The position numbers and the translations under genes were made by a program. From Dastarcus helophoroides (lineage: Eukaryota; Arthropoda; Insecta; Coleoptera; Bothrideridae), in assembly GCA_028583605.1 (NCBI GenBank), contig CM053337.1, positions 10,916,969 through 10,980,968 of the forward strand: DNA of 64,000 bases, read 5' to 3'. The notes below the pieces were generated by a model. It had not been told where the DNA came from. It did no database searches and saw only the letters and a list, made by a program, of their open reading frames with translations. Within the stretch, counting starts at the first letter, position 1, and each line of letters opens with the position of its first letter. This document shows positions 11,697 through 23,302 of the stretch, piece by piece.

Positions 11697-12936
11697 TATA
11701 TGTTACGGCTAAAATGGATACTTTGTTAGTTTTGAAACTAACCAGTTTGTTTTTGAAATAACTAACGAAGATGCTATTTTAAAGGAATCAGCCGTTTCCA
11801 GCAAAATAGCTGATAATCAGTTGATAGTTTAGAAACTAGCTGGTCAATATGCAAACTATCTAATCATTATGGTTAAAATGGGGATTTTGAGTAAATTTAA
11901 TATAATAACAGTTAGTTTTGATACTAACTGAAAATGTGCAACATTTATTTCAGTTTCTATTAATATGAGTACTTTGGGGTTTTAAATAGGCTGATTCACG
12001 AGCTAGTTTCATTTCATTATAAATGTAAGACAAATCCTTATTCTAAATCTTCTAATTTATGATAAAAACAACAATTATATTCTTTGCTTTGGAAGCATTT
12101 ACTGTTTTTTGTACTTTAACGTCAAATAGAAATGTCGAGTTTTAAAAATAAAGCAAGGGAGGCGATAATAAATAACTCTCATCCACTACTAAAATGCCGC
12201 ATGATTATCATCGTCCAAGAAATCGAAAACTTTTAAAAATTGTAAATTTAGTTCAGACAGCTATAAAGCTTGAACTGTCAAAAACCAGTTAAGTTAGACA
12301 AAACACCGGACAAATAATTAAAAAATCGGAAATATTCCACCCAAATTAGGACTGCTGATAGGCCTATCTAAAGCTGAAGCAATTATATTTCTTGTTATAC
12401 ACCTTTTGCTACATTGGCATCTAACGTAATCCTGATTACTTCTTGATACTGAAGTTATATTCAAATGTTTCCCGAAGTGTACTTTCCGTATCTTTCAATT
12501 TCAATTGACAGCACTTGTTTAAATTTAAACGAAATAATTCTTAACTAGGTTACACATAACCTATCTCCTGCTATTTGGGATTATAGTTTCCAGTTATTGC
12601 TTATCCGTTTAGTTATTTTATAAATTAACCTGTAAACTTACTATTTTGGGCAACCAAAACGATCAGTAACGGTATTAGCTAATAGCACGAACTGTTAGTA
12701 TACAAAATTATCAAAATATTTGGTTAATGTGGAAACAATCGCATAAAATTTATAAATAAACCAAAGCAAATAATTAGTTTACATACTAAACAGGTGGTTT
12801 CTAAACTTTTAAGTTTGCATCGGCTGTTTTGTTAGAAAAGGTTGATTTCTTTAAAATAGCAGCTAATTCAGTATGTTTGCAAACTGGTTAATTTTAAAAC
12901 TAACCAAGTATTTATTGATTGTAGCCGTAACATATA
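11697..12936. mobile_element. Foldback-like element with ~190-bp terminal inverted repeats
   Basis: It opens TATATGTTACGGCTA and closes TAGCCGTAACATATA. The inverted homology runs inward for about 190 bp: both arms contain TTAGTTTTGAAACTAACCAG-like, GCTATTTTAAAG, AGTTTAGAAAC and ATGCAAACTA words in matching order. The ~850-bp middle shows no coding sequence. Long TIRs with an empty core fit a foldback or MITE-type element. The flanking TATA is compatible with a TA duplication. Confidence 0.75.
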
Positions 12937-13704
12937 TAAAAAGTTCCAAATTTTGAATGATTTTTAAAAAACAGTAACTTGCAGGAAAATGATCTCAGAG
13001 AAAAATTAAAAAAAGGCAAATTAAACTTCCCAAGTTTTTGGTGGTCAGGTCTCAAGTAGTAAGAACATCATCGGAAAATGTTTAATTACTTTTAAAAGTT
13101 CAACGAAGTTTTTAATATGGATTTTTTTAGTGATTCAGTGGTTGTAAAAAAATCATTGGGAAAAAATTAGTCTCACCTTTTTAAAGGGAATCAGAATTTC
13201 GGAAAAAAATTCCAATAGTTTTCTGGTACTTATTTAAAAATTGCCGATACTACAAAAATTGCCGACGCTATATTGGATGTCAAAATTTGAAAATTAGAAA
13301 CTTTGGGAGCCTTAATTGGTTTATTTTAATTTGTTTTTAACAAATAATTTTCTTTAAAGTTACAGTCTTTTGAGAATCACCTAACATTTCGTTTTTTTTA
13401 TATCAGTTTAGTGTAGTCCCTTTGAACCAAAATAGTATAACTAGAACTGATTGACTTGACTAGACTTGAACTTTGACAATAATGCTGATAAACAATGGTT
13501 GTGTTTGGTAATTTGCTTTTATTTCGTCTTTGGTTATTTGCTTTTATTTCGTCTTTGGTTATTACTCAGTCTTTATTGAGCTATGCGCCCTTTCGACGAT
13601 GCTATGTCGATGTTTTCATAATAATTAAGTCTTTAAAGCGCAGAACAAGCAAAACCGCTTAATGTTCTAATAATAATATAAACTTAAAAAATATATATAA
13701 TACA
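12937..13704. other. AT-rich noncoding DNA
   Basis: A perfect ~27-bp tandem duplication (TTTGCTTTTATTTCGTCTTT and following) lies near 13510-13560. Nothing else recognised. Confidence 0.5.
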
Positions 13705-15850
13705 TTGCGTTTGAACAATATTTACGCTAAATAGGTATCAATCTTTCTTATTAAACGTAAGAAAACCTTTATTGCACTGTCAATTTATTTGGAGTTAGTT
13801 AAAACAACTGACGACCTTTTGACCTTAATATCTCAACACATGCTTGTATTTTTTATAATTCGTTTAAAAAAAAATCATTTGAGGCTACCTTTTGCTTCTG
13901 CTTACTATTATGTCGAGCTTCTAACCAATTTACGAATGATACAATATCATTTTGGATAATATTCACGTCAGATATTAAACTTTTTATTCCGCATACCAGA
14001 TTCATAATCTTTAACATAACTGAGGACATTTTGACATTAACTAATATTTTGTCTTGTGGTTGAATTTTGTAAATTCCTTTTTTAAATAATTTTGTTTCAT
14101 TTTGCGTTTGGAAAGTTAACTTTTATGTTGTGTGGCTTGTAGCCAGTTCATATACGACCCAATATTATTTTAACCTTTTTTAAATAATTTTGTTTCATTT
14201 TGCGTTTGGAAAGTAAACTTTTATGTTGTGTGGCTTGTAGCCAGTTCATTCATATACGACCCAATATTATTTTAAACAATGTTCACGCTTAATATCACAC
14301 TACAAACGCATATGACATCCATATTTGGACTTAATTAACACAATTGACATTTTGACTTGTATGTTGTAAAAAAAATCCTTTTAAATAATTTTGTTTCAGT
14401 TAAAGTTACCTTTTGCCTTTGGCAAGTAAACTTTTATGTTGTGACTTCTAGCTAATGCATAAACGACCCAATATTTTGAACAATGGTCACACTAAATGTT
14501 AAACTGCAAACCATATGAGATCCATATTTGGACTTTATTAACACAATTGACATTTTGACATTAATATTTTGTCTTGTGATTGCATTTTGTAAAATTCCTT
14601 TTAAATAATTTTGTTTTATTTAAAGTTACTTTTTGCCTTTGGCAAATAAATCTTTATATGTGGCCAGTTTATAAAAGACCCAATATTTTGAACAATGTTC
14701 ACGCTGCAAACACCAGGCAAACACATACCACATCCATATTTGGAGTTTAAACACAACTGCGACATTTTGACATTAATATTGTGTGTTGTGGTTGAATTTT
14801 GTAAAATTCCTTTTAAATAATTTTGTTTCATCTAGGGTTACCTTTTGCCTTTGGAAAGTTAACTTTTATGTTGTGTGGCTTTTAGTCAGTTCATAAACGA
14901 CCCAATATTATGTTGAACAATGTTTATGCTTAATATCAAACTGCAAACGCATATAAGATTCATATTATTAACACAATTGACATTAATATTATGTCTTATG
15001 CTTGTATGTTGTAAAATTCCTTTTAAAGTTACAGTCTGCCTTTGGCAAGTAAACTTTTTGTTGTGCGGTTTGTAGCTAACTCATAAACGACCTAATATTT
15101 TGAACAATGTTTACGCTAAATATTAAAGTGCAAACGCATACCAGCTGCTACTACAACTAACGACATTTAGACATTAATTAATATTTGTCTTCTGATTGCA
15201 TTTTGCAAAATTCTTTTTATATAATTTTGATTCATTAAAGGTTTTTACCTTTGAAAAGTAAACTTTTATGTTATGTGGCTTGTAGCCAGTTCATAAACGA
15301 CACTTTTATGTTAGGTGGCTTTTAGCCAGTTCATAAACGACCCAATATTATTTTGAACAATGTTCACGCTTAATATTAAACTGCAAACGCATACGAGGTC
15401 CCTATTTAAACTTTTATTAACACAATAGACATTTTGGCATTAATATTTTGTCTTGTAGCTAATAAACGACCCAATACTTTGAACAATGTTTACGCTAAAT
15501 ATCAAAGTGCAAACGCATACCAGATCCATATTTGGAATTTGTTGACACAACTAACGACATTTGGACATTAATTAATATTTTATCTTGTGGTTGCATTTCG
15601 TAAAATTATTTTTAAATAATTTAGTTTCATTTAAGGTTACCTTTTGTCTTTGGCAAGTAAACTTTTATGTTGTTCGTCTTGTAACCAGTTCATAGACGAC
15701 CCAATATTATTTTGAACAATGTACACGCTAATAAATATCAAAGTGCAAACTCATACTAGATTCATATTTGGGGATTGTCAACACAACTGACGATGTTTTC
15801 ACATTTTGTGATTGTATTTCTTATAATTCCTTTTAAATAATCAATTTTGT
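13705..15850. repeat. ~200-210 bp satellite array, about ten units
   Basis: Tandem diverged units, each with ACGACCCAATATT, GAACAATGTTCACGCT, AACTGCAAACGCATA, AGATCCATATTTGGA, TTAACACAACTGACATTTTG, TTTTGTCTTGTGGTTG, AAATTCCTTTTAAATAATTT and TTGCCTTTGGCAAGTAAAC. The ACGACCCAATATT anchor recurs near 14150, 14263, 14463, 14675, 14896, 15087, 15340, 15466 and 15687. Some units are truncated (14150-14260) or partly duplicated (15295-15345). No gene. Confidence 0.9.
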
Positions 15851-16881
15851 CTTATTTATGAATGAGCTAATATTATAATATTAGTGTTTATCTGCAGAAA
15901 ATTCGTTGCCAGAGCAACTCGTTTATGTACTATTTATTCATTTTGAATATTCTTGAACTAAATAATTACAGACATAACAATTTTAATACAAAATGATACT
16001 TTTATTTCAATTTTTATTAAAAATACGTAAATTTTCATTACCAATATGTAATCAGTTATAGGTTTTAATAAAGAATAAATCGTTGTCACTTTTGCTTAAA
16101 ACTTCATTTTTTTAATAATTCGATGAACGTTTTTCAAAACATTCCAATTTACTACCATAATAGTTTGCAGCCATCTGTTATTTGTTTAAATTTTCTTTTG
16201 TATCTCGTAAAATATAAAACATGAGCGATTTGATACTCTTAACATTTTCGCTTAAAATTTATGGCCCAACTTTCGTTTATCAGCTTCAGCTATTAAAACA
16301 TACTTCTTAAACGTAGATAAACATATCGCAATTAATACACCATATGGTTTTACTCCAAATATACGTATTTACTTCGACATTTCACGCAGCTTAGCTTTTC
16401 TTGTAAACATTCTCGGTACGAATAAAAGAACATTTTATACGTACTAATGACACATAACTCTGTCATGATCATTAAAAAAAATTATTAGCTTCATGCATTT
16501 TTAAAAACCTATTACGACACCTAACGAGTATTCTATCATTTTCAAGTATACGCATATCGATCGATAACCTTGAAACACGCATTTGTTAGTCAAAAGCAAA
16601 GATAACAAGGAACAAAATACATAATGTAAAAACTAGCAGGGTTTAAACTGAAATAAAATTTTGTACTTACTCTTTTTAAGGGCCCTTCATATCTTATTTG
16701 ATTTTCTCGTCGTAATTTTCATCTATGTTAAATTGATTACTCATCAATTTTAGATTAAGCAATTATTAGGGATTTGTTTCACATGTAATTTAATCACAAC
16801 AATTTACTCACTAATTAAAAAAAAAATCATAATTCCTATGCTTTCATGAAATTACTGTAGTAATTTTTTTTTATGTTATAG
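15851..16881. other. AT-rich DNA upstream of the isolated exon
   Basis: Searched by eye for further receptor exons (a VYG-type segment and transmembrane stretches bounded by AG/GT) and none was convincing. Confidence 0.4.
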
Positions 16882-16953
16882 GCTAAAAAAACAGGAAAAT
16901 TGGTTCATAGAATGATTAATAATAATCCAGATAATACGCTAATGAACGAGTCT
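16882..16953 (+). pseudogene. Isolated gustatory-receptor-like exon
   Basis: A 24-codon exon bounded by TTATGTTATAG upstream and the strong donor GTAAGT (from 16954), phase 0 on both sides. It encodes AKKTGKLVHRMINN and ends NTLMNES. In insect Gr proteins a short segment of this type (the family usually has ANKTG or similar, then a leucine and a charged tail) precedes the exon encoding the last intracellular loop. The complete receptor at 39064-46675 has a 25-codon phase 0/0 exon at the same place. No convincing partner exons were found within 1 kb on either side, so this is probably a gene relic or one exon of a gene broken by insertions. An unrelated protein remains possible. Confidence 0.5.
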
Positions 16954-17189
16954 GTAAGTATTATTTATTAAATATTGTAATATTTATACAAACGCCATTA
17001 TTTAAATTGTAGAAAAATTCCTAGTACTATCAAGATTTCATATATAATAATTTATCGGTTAAATATATGACATTCAATAGGCAAATACGTTGATATAGAA
17101 AATGTATAATTAATCACCCAGAAAACAAAATAAAATGTCCAGCAAAAAACGATTAAGTACTCCAAAACCGTTATAAGTCGGGGGGGGTT

Positions 17190-17470
17190 GCGCTATCCTA
17201 ATCCTACTATCCTAGTGACGCCATATTGCTTTAACTCGTTAACCCACGTGATCTAGAAAAGTTTAAAAGCGGCCTTGGTGGCCGGATAAATTGCATATGG
17301 GGGGCTCTAGAGCCGCCTCCGTTCTAATATATTCGATTGGTTACCACATCAACTATAGACCGTAGTAGAATCGTAGGGGCTGGTTAAAATGACGTAAGCT
17401 TAGAACTACTACGCGCCGACGCCGCCATATTGGAAGCAATCGATACACGTCGTAAAATCTCTGAAATTAA
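17190..17470. other. GC-richer, CpG-containing island
   Basis: After a run of eight G it holds ATCCTACTATCCTAGTGACG, GACGCCATATTGC, a GGGGGCTCTAGAGCCGCC palindrome and GACGCCGCCATATTGG. Composition differs sharply from the surrounding AT-rich DNA. It may be a promoter-type island or a fragment of a transposon. Clover-leaf pairing for a tRNA was sought and not found. Confidence 0.4.
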
Positions 17471-18541
17471 CGAATTTTTGTTGTCATGATACAATAAAAC
17501 GAGCTTTCATTAACTAAACTTGCTAAATTTGTCAGTTTTATTTTTTTGATCGAATTAGTCAACTAAAGATCAAATTATTCAGTCAAATATATCTTTTAAA
17601 AAGTAGTATATTCAGATTATAACTATTTAATCTGGCCACAATTAAATAGGATAACCCAATATTACTTACAAAATTTTAGCAAGCAGTCGATATATACTTA
17701 AAAACTACGTGAACCTTTATATGCAATAGAACGATACGATTTGATTAAAATATACAAAGCCTACGTGACCGCAGTTTCAAACATGTCTGCCTCTTGTACC
17801 ATCAGGACTGGACCATTTCACCACACTATCGTACGTACGATGCACAACTTCGCCCAAGCCAACGGCGATTTTCCTTTTATAACTTTGCCCCTTCCACTGC
17901 AAATGTTCTAGAAGTTAACGCTTGCTCGCTCACGTATCGATTCGTTTTATTTTGAAATCTTCTTTACGTCCTAGCTATTTAACCTTGTCACACTCAAGTG
18001 ACCCCCAATTTTCCTTCTTTTGTTTGACGAATAGTCGAGTTTTGTTAAATGAGGTTTTAGGGTTACGGCGTAGTTACTGGAAATTTCCATGATGTTCTAG
18101 AAGACCGTTTATTTTGTAGATATGGCAATCAATACTTTTTACATTGTTATTGTGCTTAACACACAAATTCGTCATTTTCTAGTCATCTAGTCAATGTTTA
18201 TACGTTTTTTTTGTCTTTATAAAGGTCATTATTTTCATAAATGCGAGCTATGATTCAGCGAATGCAATGTTTCACATAATTTCGCCATATTTTACTAAAC
18301 TGTGGCGTGTACTTGTTTTTTAAAGCACATCAGTTATAATCGAATTCGAATTTAATAGTAATGAGTCTGATAAAAAAAAAAGAAAATTTAATACAAGCAC
18401 GTATTTTACGAGTATAACTGGATAACTTTTATTTTTGTTCAATATACAGACGTATTAGAATCTATTTTAACTAATGTGAAATTAATAGTTGGTCTACAAA
18501 ATAACTTTTAATGTAGATTCCAAAATCAAATTAGCTACATA
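17471..18541. other. Noncoding DNA
   Basis: Mixed-composition sequence with no recognised gene or repeat. Confidence 0.4.
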
Positions 18542-19047
18542 TATCAGGTGTAAACAGACTTTAGGACGCACCTATTTGTGGAGATAAAATATTTAAACTA
18601 CCTTCGCTTGGTAACGTTTGTATAAAAAATGTTCCTATCTAACGTACTGTTATCTATTATTTTTTGTCATGTTTACGTATATAGGTTTCTCACTTGATAA
18701 GTATTTTAAGTTTTGGCTGCATAAATATTTATATTATCTAAGACTTTAAACAAACAAGTAACCAAACATAACCTTAAAAAAATATTTTATTGATTTGATT
18801 GTGCAATGAAAGAAAAATCTTTTATTGCTGAATCCTACTTTCGAAACGTTTAAAAAAGCAGTAATAAATGGACTTTTATATTTCTGATAGTACTGCAGAA
18901 TTTTTATGTCAAAGTTAAATATTGATTTGGCGAGTACGAATCTAATAAAAGGGCGTGAATTATGCCAAAAAATAACAGCAGCACCCTGGATGAAGATGAC
19001 TTTTTAACGTATATTTAATACTTTATATGCTTTTTGTACACCTGATA
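18542..19047. mobile_element. Inverted-repeat MITE, copy 2
   Basis: It opens TATCAGGTGTA and closes TACACCTGATA. About 200 bp of the interior (near 18755-18965) matches the complement of 8330-8530: shared words include AACCTTAAAAAAAT, GAAAGAAAAATC, CTACTTTCGAAA and ACTGCAGAATTT. This copy is longer than the one at 8261-8638 and has stops in every frame. Confidence 0.7.
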
Positions 19048-19407
19048 TATTTATGAGACGACAATTTTTGACATAACAATGACATTCCTATTAGGGCTTC
19101 CAACATATTTTCGGCTGATTATAGTACACTTGAAAAAAGTATAGTATTTGATGGCTACTTTAAAACATTAAATTTTACACCCACATGTGCTCCATTGTTA
19201 GAAGAGGGTCGCTGGTCAGTCCACATGCTTTCGGTGGTCAAGTGGCGATTTCTTCCACTAAAATCTTACGATGGCTAACAAAATGGACGCTTCATAGTGT
19301 AGGCATACAAAAGCCCGCGCGCCCTTGGACTCTGATGGGTAACGAAAAACATGTTTTTACTTACGAAATTTGCTATTTCCAAAGCCAAAAACTAAAGAAA
19401 CAGTAAG
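19048..19407. other. Noncoding DNA
   Basis: A short open frame (19185-19406) has no family resemblance. Nothing else recognised. Confidence 0.4.
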
Positions 19408-21430
19408 AAGAAAGTTTCCGAGGGGCAGTTTTGTTTAAACTTTTCGAATTATCTTGAAAAGTGAGAGAGAAGTGGAGAGGAAGGCAGAAGAAGAGAGAAG
19501 AAAAGGGAAGAAGAAGGGAGAGGAAGAGCGAAGAAGACGCAAGAAGAGAGATAAAAGGAGAATAAGAGAGAAGAGGGGAAAAGAAGATAAAGGAAGTAGG
19601 AAGAAAGAATGAAAGAGGACGAGTGAAGAGAGAAGAACAAGAAAAAAATAAGGAAGAAAATAAACGGGAAGAAGGGGAAAGAAGAGAGAAGAAGAGAGCA
19701 GATAGAAGACAAGAAAAGAAGAGAGACGAAGAGAGAAGAAAGAAGAAGAGAGAAAAAGAGAAAAAAAAATGTCCGAATTAAACAATCTGCTTTTACAAAA
19801 TTTATTAAAAACACAACAAGAAGAAAGTTATAATTTTAAGGTATTTCGTTTCTGGGGGCAATTTTGTTCAAACTTGTCGAATTCTCTTGAAAAGTGAGAG
19901 AGAAGAAGAGGGAACAAGAGAGAAAAAAAGAGAAGAAGAAGGAGAAGAAGGAAAAAGATAGAAGGTAGAAGATGGAAGAAGGGGAAAGAATAGGGAAGAA
20001 GAGAGAATAAGAGAGAAGATAGCAGAAGAGAAAGAGGAATAAAGAAGAATTCAGGACAAGAGAGACTAAGAGAGAAGAAGAGAGTAGAAAAGTGAAGAAG
20101 ATGGAAGGCCAGAGAAAAAGGAAGAAGAGGGAAGAAAGGAGAAGATGGAAGAAGGAGAAATAATAGGCAAGAAGAGAGAATAAGAGAGAAGATAGCAGAA
20201 GAGAAAGAGGAATAAAGAAGAAGAGAAAACAAGCGAGGCTGAGAGAAAAAAAAGAAGAGGGAAGAAGAGAGTAGAAAAGTGAAGAAGATGGAAGGCCAGA
20301 GAAGAAGGAAGAAGAGGGAAGAAGGAAGAAGAGGGAAGAAGGGAGAAGAGGGAAGAAAGGAGAAGATGGAAGGAGAAATATTAGGCAAGAAGAGAGAACA
20401 AGAGAGAAGAGAGAATAAAGCAGCAGAGAAAGAGGAATAAAGAAGAAGAGAGAACAAGCGAGACTGAGAGAGAAAAAAGAAGAGGGAAGAAGAGAGTAGA
20501 AAAGCGAAGTAGATAGAAGACCAGAGAAGAAGGAAGAAAAGAGAAGAAGGAAAAAGAGGGAAGAAGGAAGAAGAGACAAGAAGGGAGAAGATGGAAGAAG
20601 GAGAAAGAATAGGCAAGAAGAGAGAAGATAGCAGAAAAGAAAGAAGAATAAAGAACAAGAGAGACTGAGAGACAAAAAAGAAGAGGAAAAAAGAGAGTAG
20701 AAAAGCAAAGAAGATGGAAGGCCAGAGAAGAAGGAAGAAGAGGGAAGAAGGGGAAGAATAGGCAAGAAGAGAGAATAAGAGAGAAGATAGCAGAAGAAAA
20801 AAAGAATAAAGAGAGACAGAGAGAAAAAAGAAGAGGGAAGAAGAGAGTAGAAAAGCGAAGAAGATGGAAGGCCAGAGAAGGAGGAAGAAGAGGAAAGAAA
20901 GGAGAAGATGGAAGAAGGGGAAAGAATAGACAAGAAGAGAGAATAAGAGAGAAGATAGTAGAAGAGAAAGACGAATAAAAAAGAGAGTCTGAGAGAGAAA
21001 AAAGAAGAGAGAAAAGAGGGAAGAAGAGAGTAGAAAAGTGAAGAAGATGGAGGTCCAGAGGACAGGAGAGAAGAAGGAAGAAAAGAGAAAAAGAGAGAAT
21101 ATGGGAGAATGAAGAAGAGGGAAGAAGGGGAAAGAACAGGCAAGAAGAGAGAAGAAGAGAGAAGACTAGAGAAAAAGAGATACGAAAAGGGAAGAAGAGA
21201 GAAAGGGGGAAAGGAGAAGCAAAAAGAAAAAAGAAGAAGAGAGAAAAAGGGAGACGATCAAAGAAGTGTAAAGAAGAAGAGGGACGAACAAAGAAAAAGG
21301 AAGAAGATGGAAGAAAAGGGATGAAGAGGGAAGAAGTAAGAAGAGGAAAGAAGGGAAAAGGAGAAGAAAGAAGAGAGAAGAAGAGACAAAAAGGGAGAAA
21401 AAGAATATTCGAATTAAGCAGTATCACAAA
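19408..21430. repeat. 2-kb polypurine (GA-rich) tract in two blocks with repeated flanks
   Basis: The plus strand is almost pure A and G for about 1.9 kb. Two blocks (about 19408-19795 and 19848-21430) each begin with the same non-repetitive lead-in (GGGGCAATTTTGTTCAAACT, then a TTGAAAAGTGAGAGAGAAG word) and end with CGAATTAA.CA after the purine run. The larger block has a higher-order period: GATGGAAGGCCAGAG-like words recur near 20100, 20288, 20510, 20715, 20866 and 21047. Minus-strand frames of 276-435 codons are Ser/Leu/Phe low-complexity shadows, not genes. Confidence 0.9.
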
Positions 21431-21479
21431 GCTGTCCACTTATAATAAAACTAGCCCTCCATTGTTGATTGATGATATT

Positions 21480-23302
21480 TCAATCAATGACAAACAACTT
21501 TTCCTCAAAATCACTTTCTTCTTCATGTTTATAGTGAAGTTGCATGGATGAATCCTCCAGAATGGTATCCGAATCGTCCAGAATTGTAATAGAGTGAAGG
21601 GATGTAGTAGGCGACATCGAAGGCACAGAATGTGAAGAATACGAATGCGTTGGAGAGTAGTTAATTCCAGTAATTAATTCAGGTTGATCGTCTTGAATTA
21701 ACCTGGGTTGATCCTGTTGAATTAACTCAGGTTGATGGTGTTGAATTAGCTCATGTTGATCGTGTTGAATTAACTCATGTTGAAGGTTTCCTGATTCAGA
21801 GTTTGTACGTAAAGATGGAGATTGGAAACTGGCAACAGGATGAGTACAGATTTTCTTGAAAGTGGCCTCGAAAACCAAATTGTCTATTTGATTCATTACA
21901 ATCTCTCTAGAGCACGCATCTAGTGCCCTTAGCTTGTATGCAAGAAGATCAGCAAAAAGAGAACATTTGTCTTTTTGTGGTTTGTTGGAAACTTTTTTCA
22001 AAACATTTGCAGCTTCTATTATGTGATTCTCAATTGATTTAATAGACATAGTTTTTCTTTTTTTCGCCTTTGGTCCCATAGCATCCGGATCGGAATCCTC
22101 CGTCATTGCATTTAATGAATCTTTGGTGGATTGATTGAGAACTGCATCATCGTTGTCGTCTACATTGATTGCACCAGTCTTATTGCTTGATGTTATCTAA
22201 AAAAAAATGGAGTAGACTAGAACATGAAGGTTTTGTTACAATTTTATAGGGGCCTCCACCCGATTCACATCAAACTTAATCCATCCCTAGTAAGGAAGTA
22301 TATGTAGGTAAATACCAGAGACTAAATAGACTGAACCTAACACGGTAAGCAGTGAACCCAGTTGAAAGCCTGGCGAAAGCCTAGCTCCATCTAGCTCGCA
22401 ATGCCCTCTTATTATTTGACAGACCTTTGCGAAGATAACATCGGTTTTTTTTAAAGAAAATGGGCTGTAAATATGGGGAAGTGTATTGTGGATCATTGTT
22501 GAAACCTCGGTGAACACATTAGTGAAGGAAAATCAAGAGTTTCATTCTTTGGGTAGCTAAAAATAAAATATATAAATATTCAATTATCGGCGTGCGCGCG
22601 TCGCCATTTCACTGCAATCATGACGTGTTTACAGCACCGGCTTAACAATATTGTACACAGGCGTCGCGTATTGAAAGAAAATTATTTTACTATTAAACCA
22701 AGATGTCTTTGAAAATAGTTTTCCTGAACTTTTACAAAAAAGCACTTATAAAAATTATCCTATTGGTCCAAAAGCCCCTAATTCTAAAGTTTCATCTAAA
22801 TCGTTAGAACCGTTACGCGGCAAGTTTCGTATTTATAAATTTTACTTAATCCGACCATATCAAAGAGTAGTGGAATGCACCTCCCCACTTCCCCGGATTT
22901 TAGCTTCAACTGTACGCATGAGACAACATTGAAACGTTCAGTCTATTTAGTCTCTGGTAAATACCAATACAAACTTACCTCTGAATTTGGGGAATATATT
23001 GTTAGCAAAAATGATGCCATTTTTTCGTAAGCGAACCAACTAGGTTTGTAAATGTCATTAGCATCACCCTTCATGGAGGCGTTTATCCTGCACACGAGTG
23101 AACGAAAAATTGTCTTCAGAATTTCTTTTTTCTTTTTTAAATCCTGGATCGAACACTGGACACTGAAAGAATGTTGGATGTTTTTCCAGGCATCAGTAAC
23201 TTTATTTCTTTTTTTGTGATCAGGATGTTTGGGATTCCAGAGTGCGTGTTCTTTTTCGTAAAGTTCTAAAAACTCCAGAACCATCTTATTTGTCCACTCC
23301 AT
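21480..23302 (-). CDS. MADF-domain DNA-binding protein with BESS-like C-terminal region (two exons)
   Basis: Exon 1 is 23302-22979 and exon 2 is 22196-21480, both phase 0. The donor is GAG|GTAAGT and the acceptor TTTTTTTAG|ATA, giving 346 codons. Residues ~1-95 are a MADF (Myb/SANT-like) domain: WTNKMVLEFLELYEKEHALW, then NPKHPDHKKR, an AWKNI helix and a KKKKEILKTIFRSLV stretch, ending near PSWFAYEKMASFL. The second exon has an acidic linker, a basic AKKRKTMS patch that could be a nuclear signal, and a FADLLAYKL..LDACSREIVMNQI segment resembling the BESS interaction motif. It then has five imperfect nine-residue QHELIQHDQ repeats and an acidic tail. MADF-BESS proteins bind DNA and recruit partners; MADF proteins also occur as accessory proteins of Harbinger transposons, and no Harbinger nuclease is visible here. 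ATG 23302 is used because upstream frame extension has only a TTG. Confidence 0.75.
22315..22957. mobile_element. 643-bp MITE in the MADF gene intron
   Basis: It opens CCAGAGACTAAATAGACTGA and closes with the exact inverted copy (TCAGTCTATTTAGTCTCTGG). The 6-bp word TAAATA flanks it on both sides (22309-22314 and 22958-22963). It fills most of the 782-base intron and its right end lies about 20 bases from the splice donor. A minus-strand frame at 22287-22517 is inside it and is not a gene. Confidence 0.75.

Noticed and set aside
17190..17470. GC-rich block considered as a tRNA or other RNA gene
   Set aside because: No clover-leaf pairing and no GTTCGAATC-type B box could be found.
19435..21439. 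Long minus-strand frames of 116-435 codons, rich in Ser, Leu and Phe
   Set aside because: They are translations of the polypyrimidine strand of the GA tract in several frames at once, with no domain, no start context and no codon structure.
22287..22517. 76-codon minus-strand frame in the MADF intron
   Set aside because: Contained in the intronic MITE, running from its left end inward.
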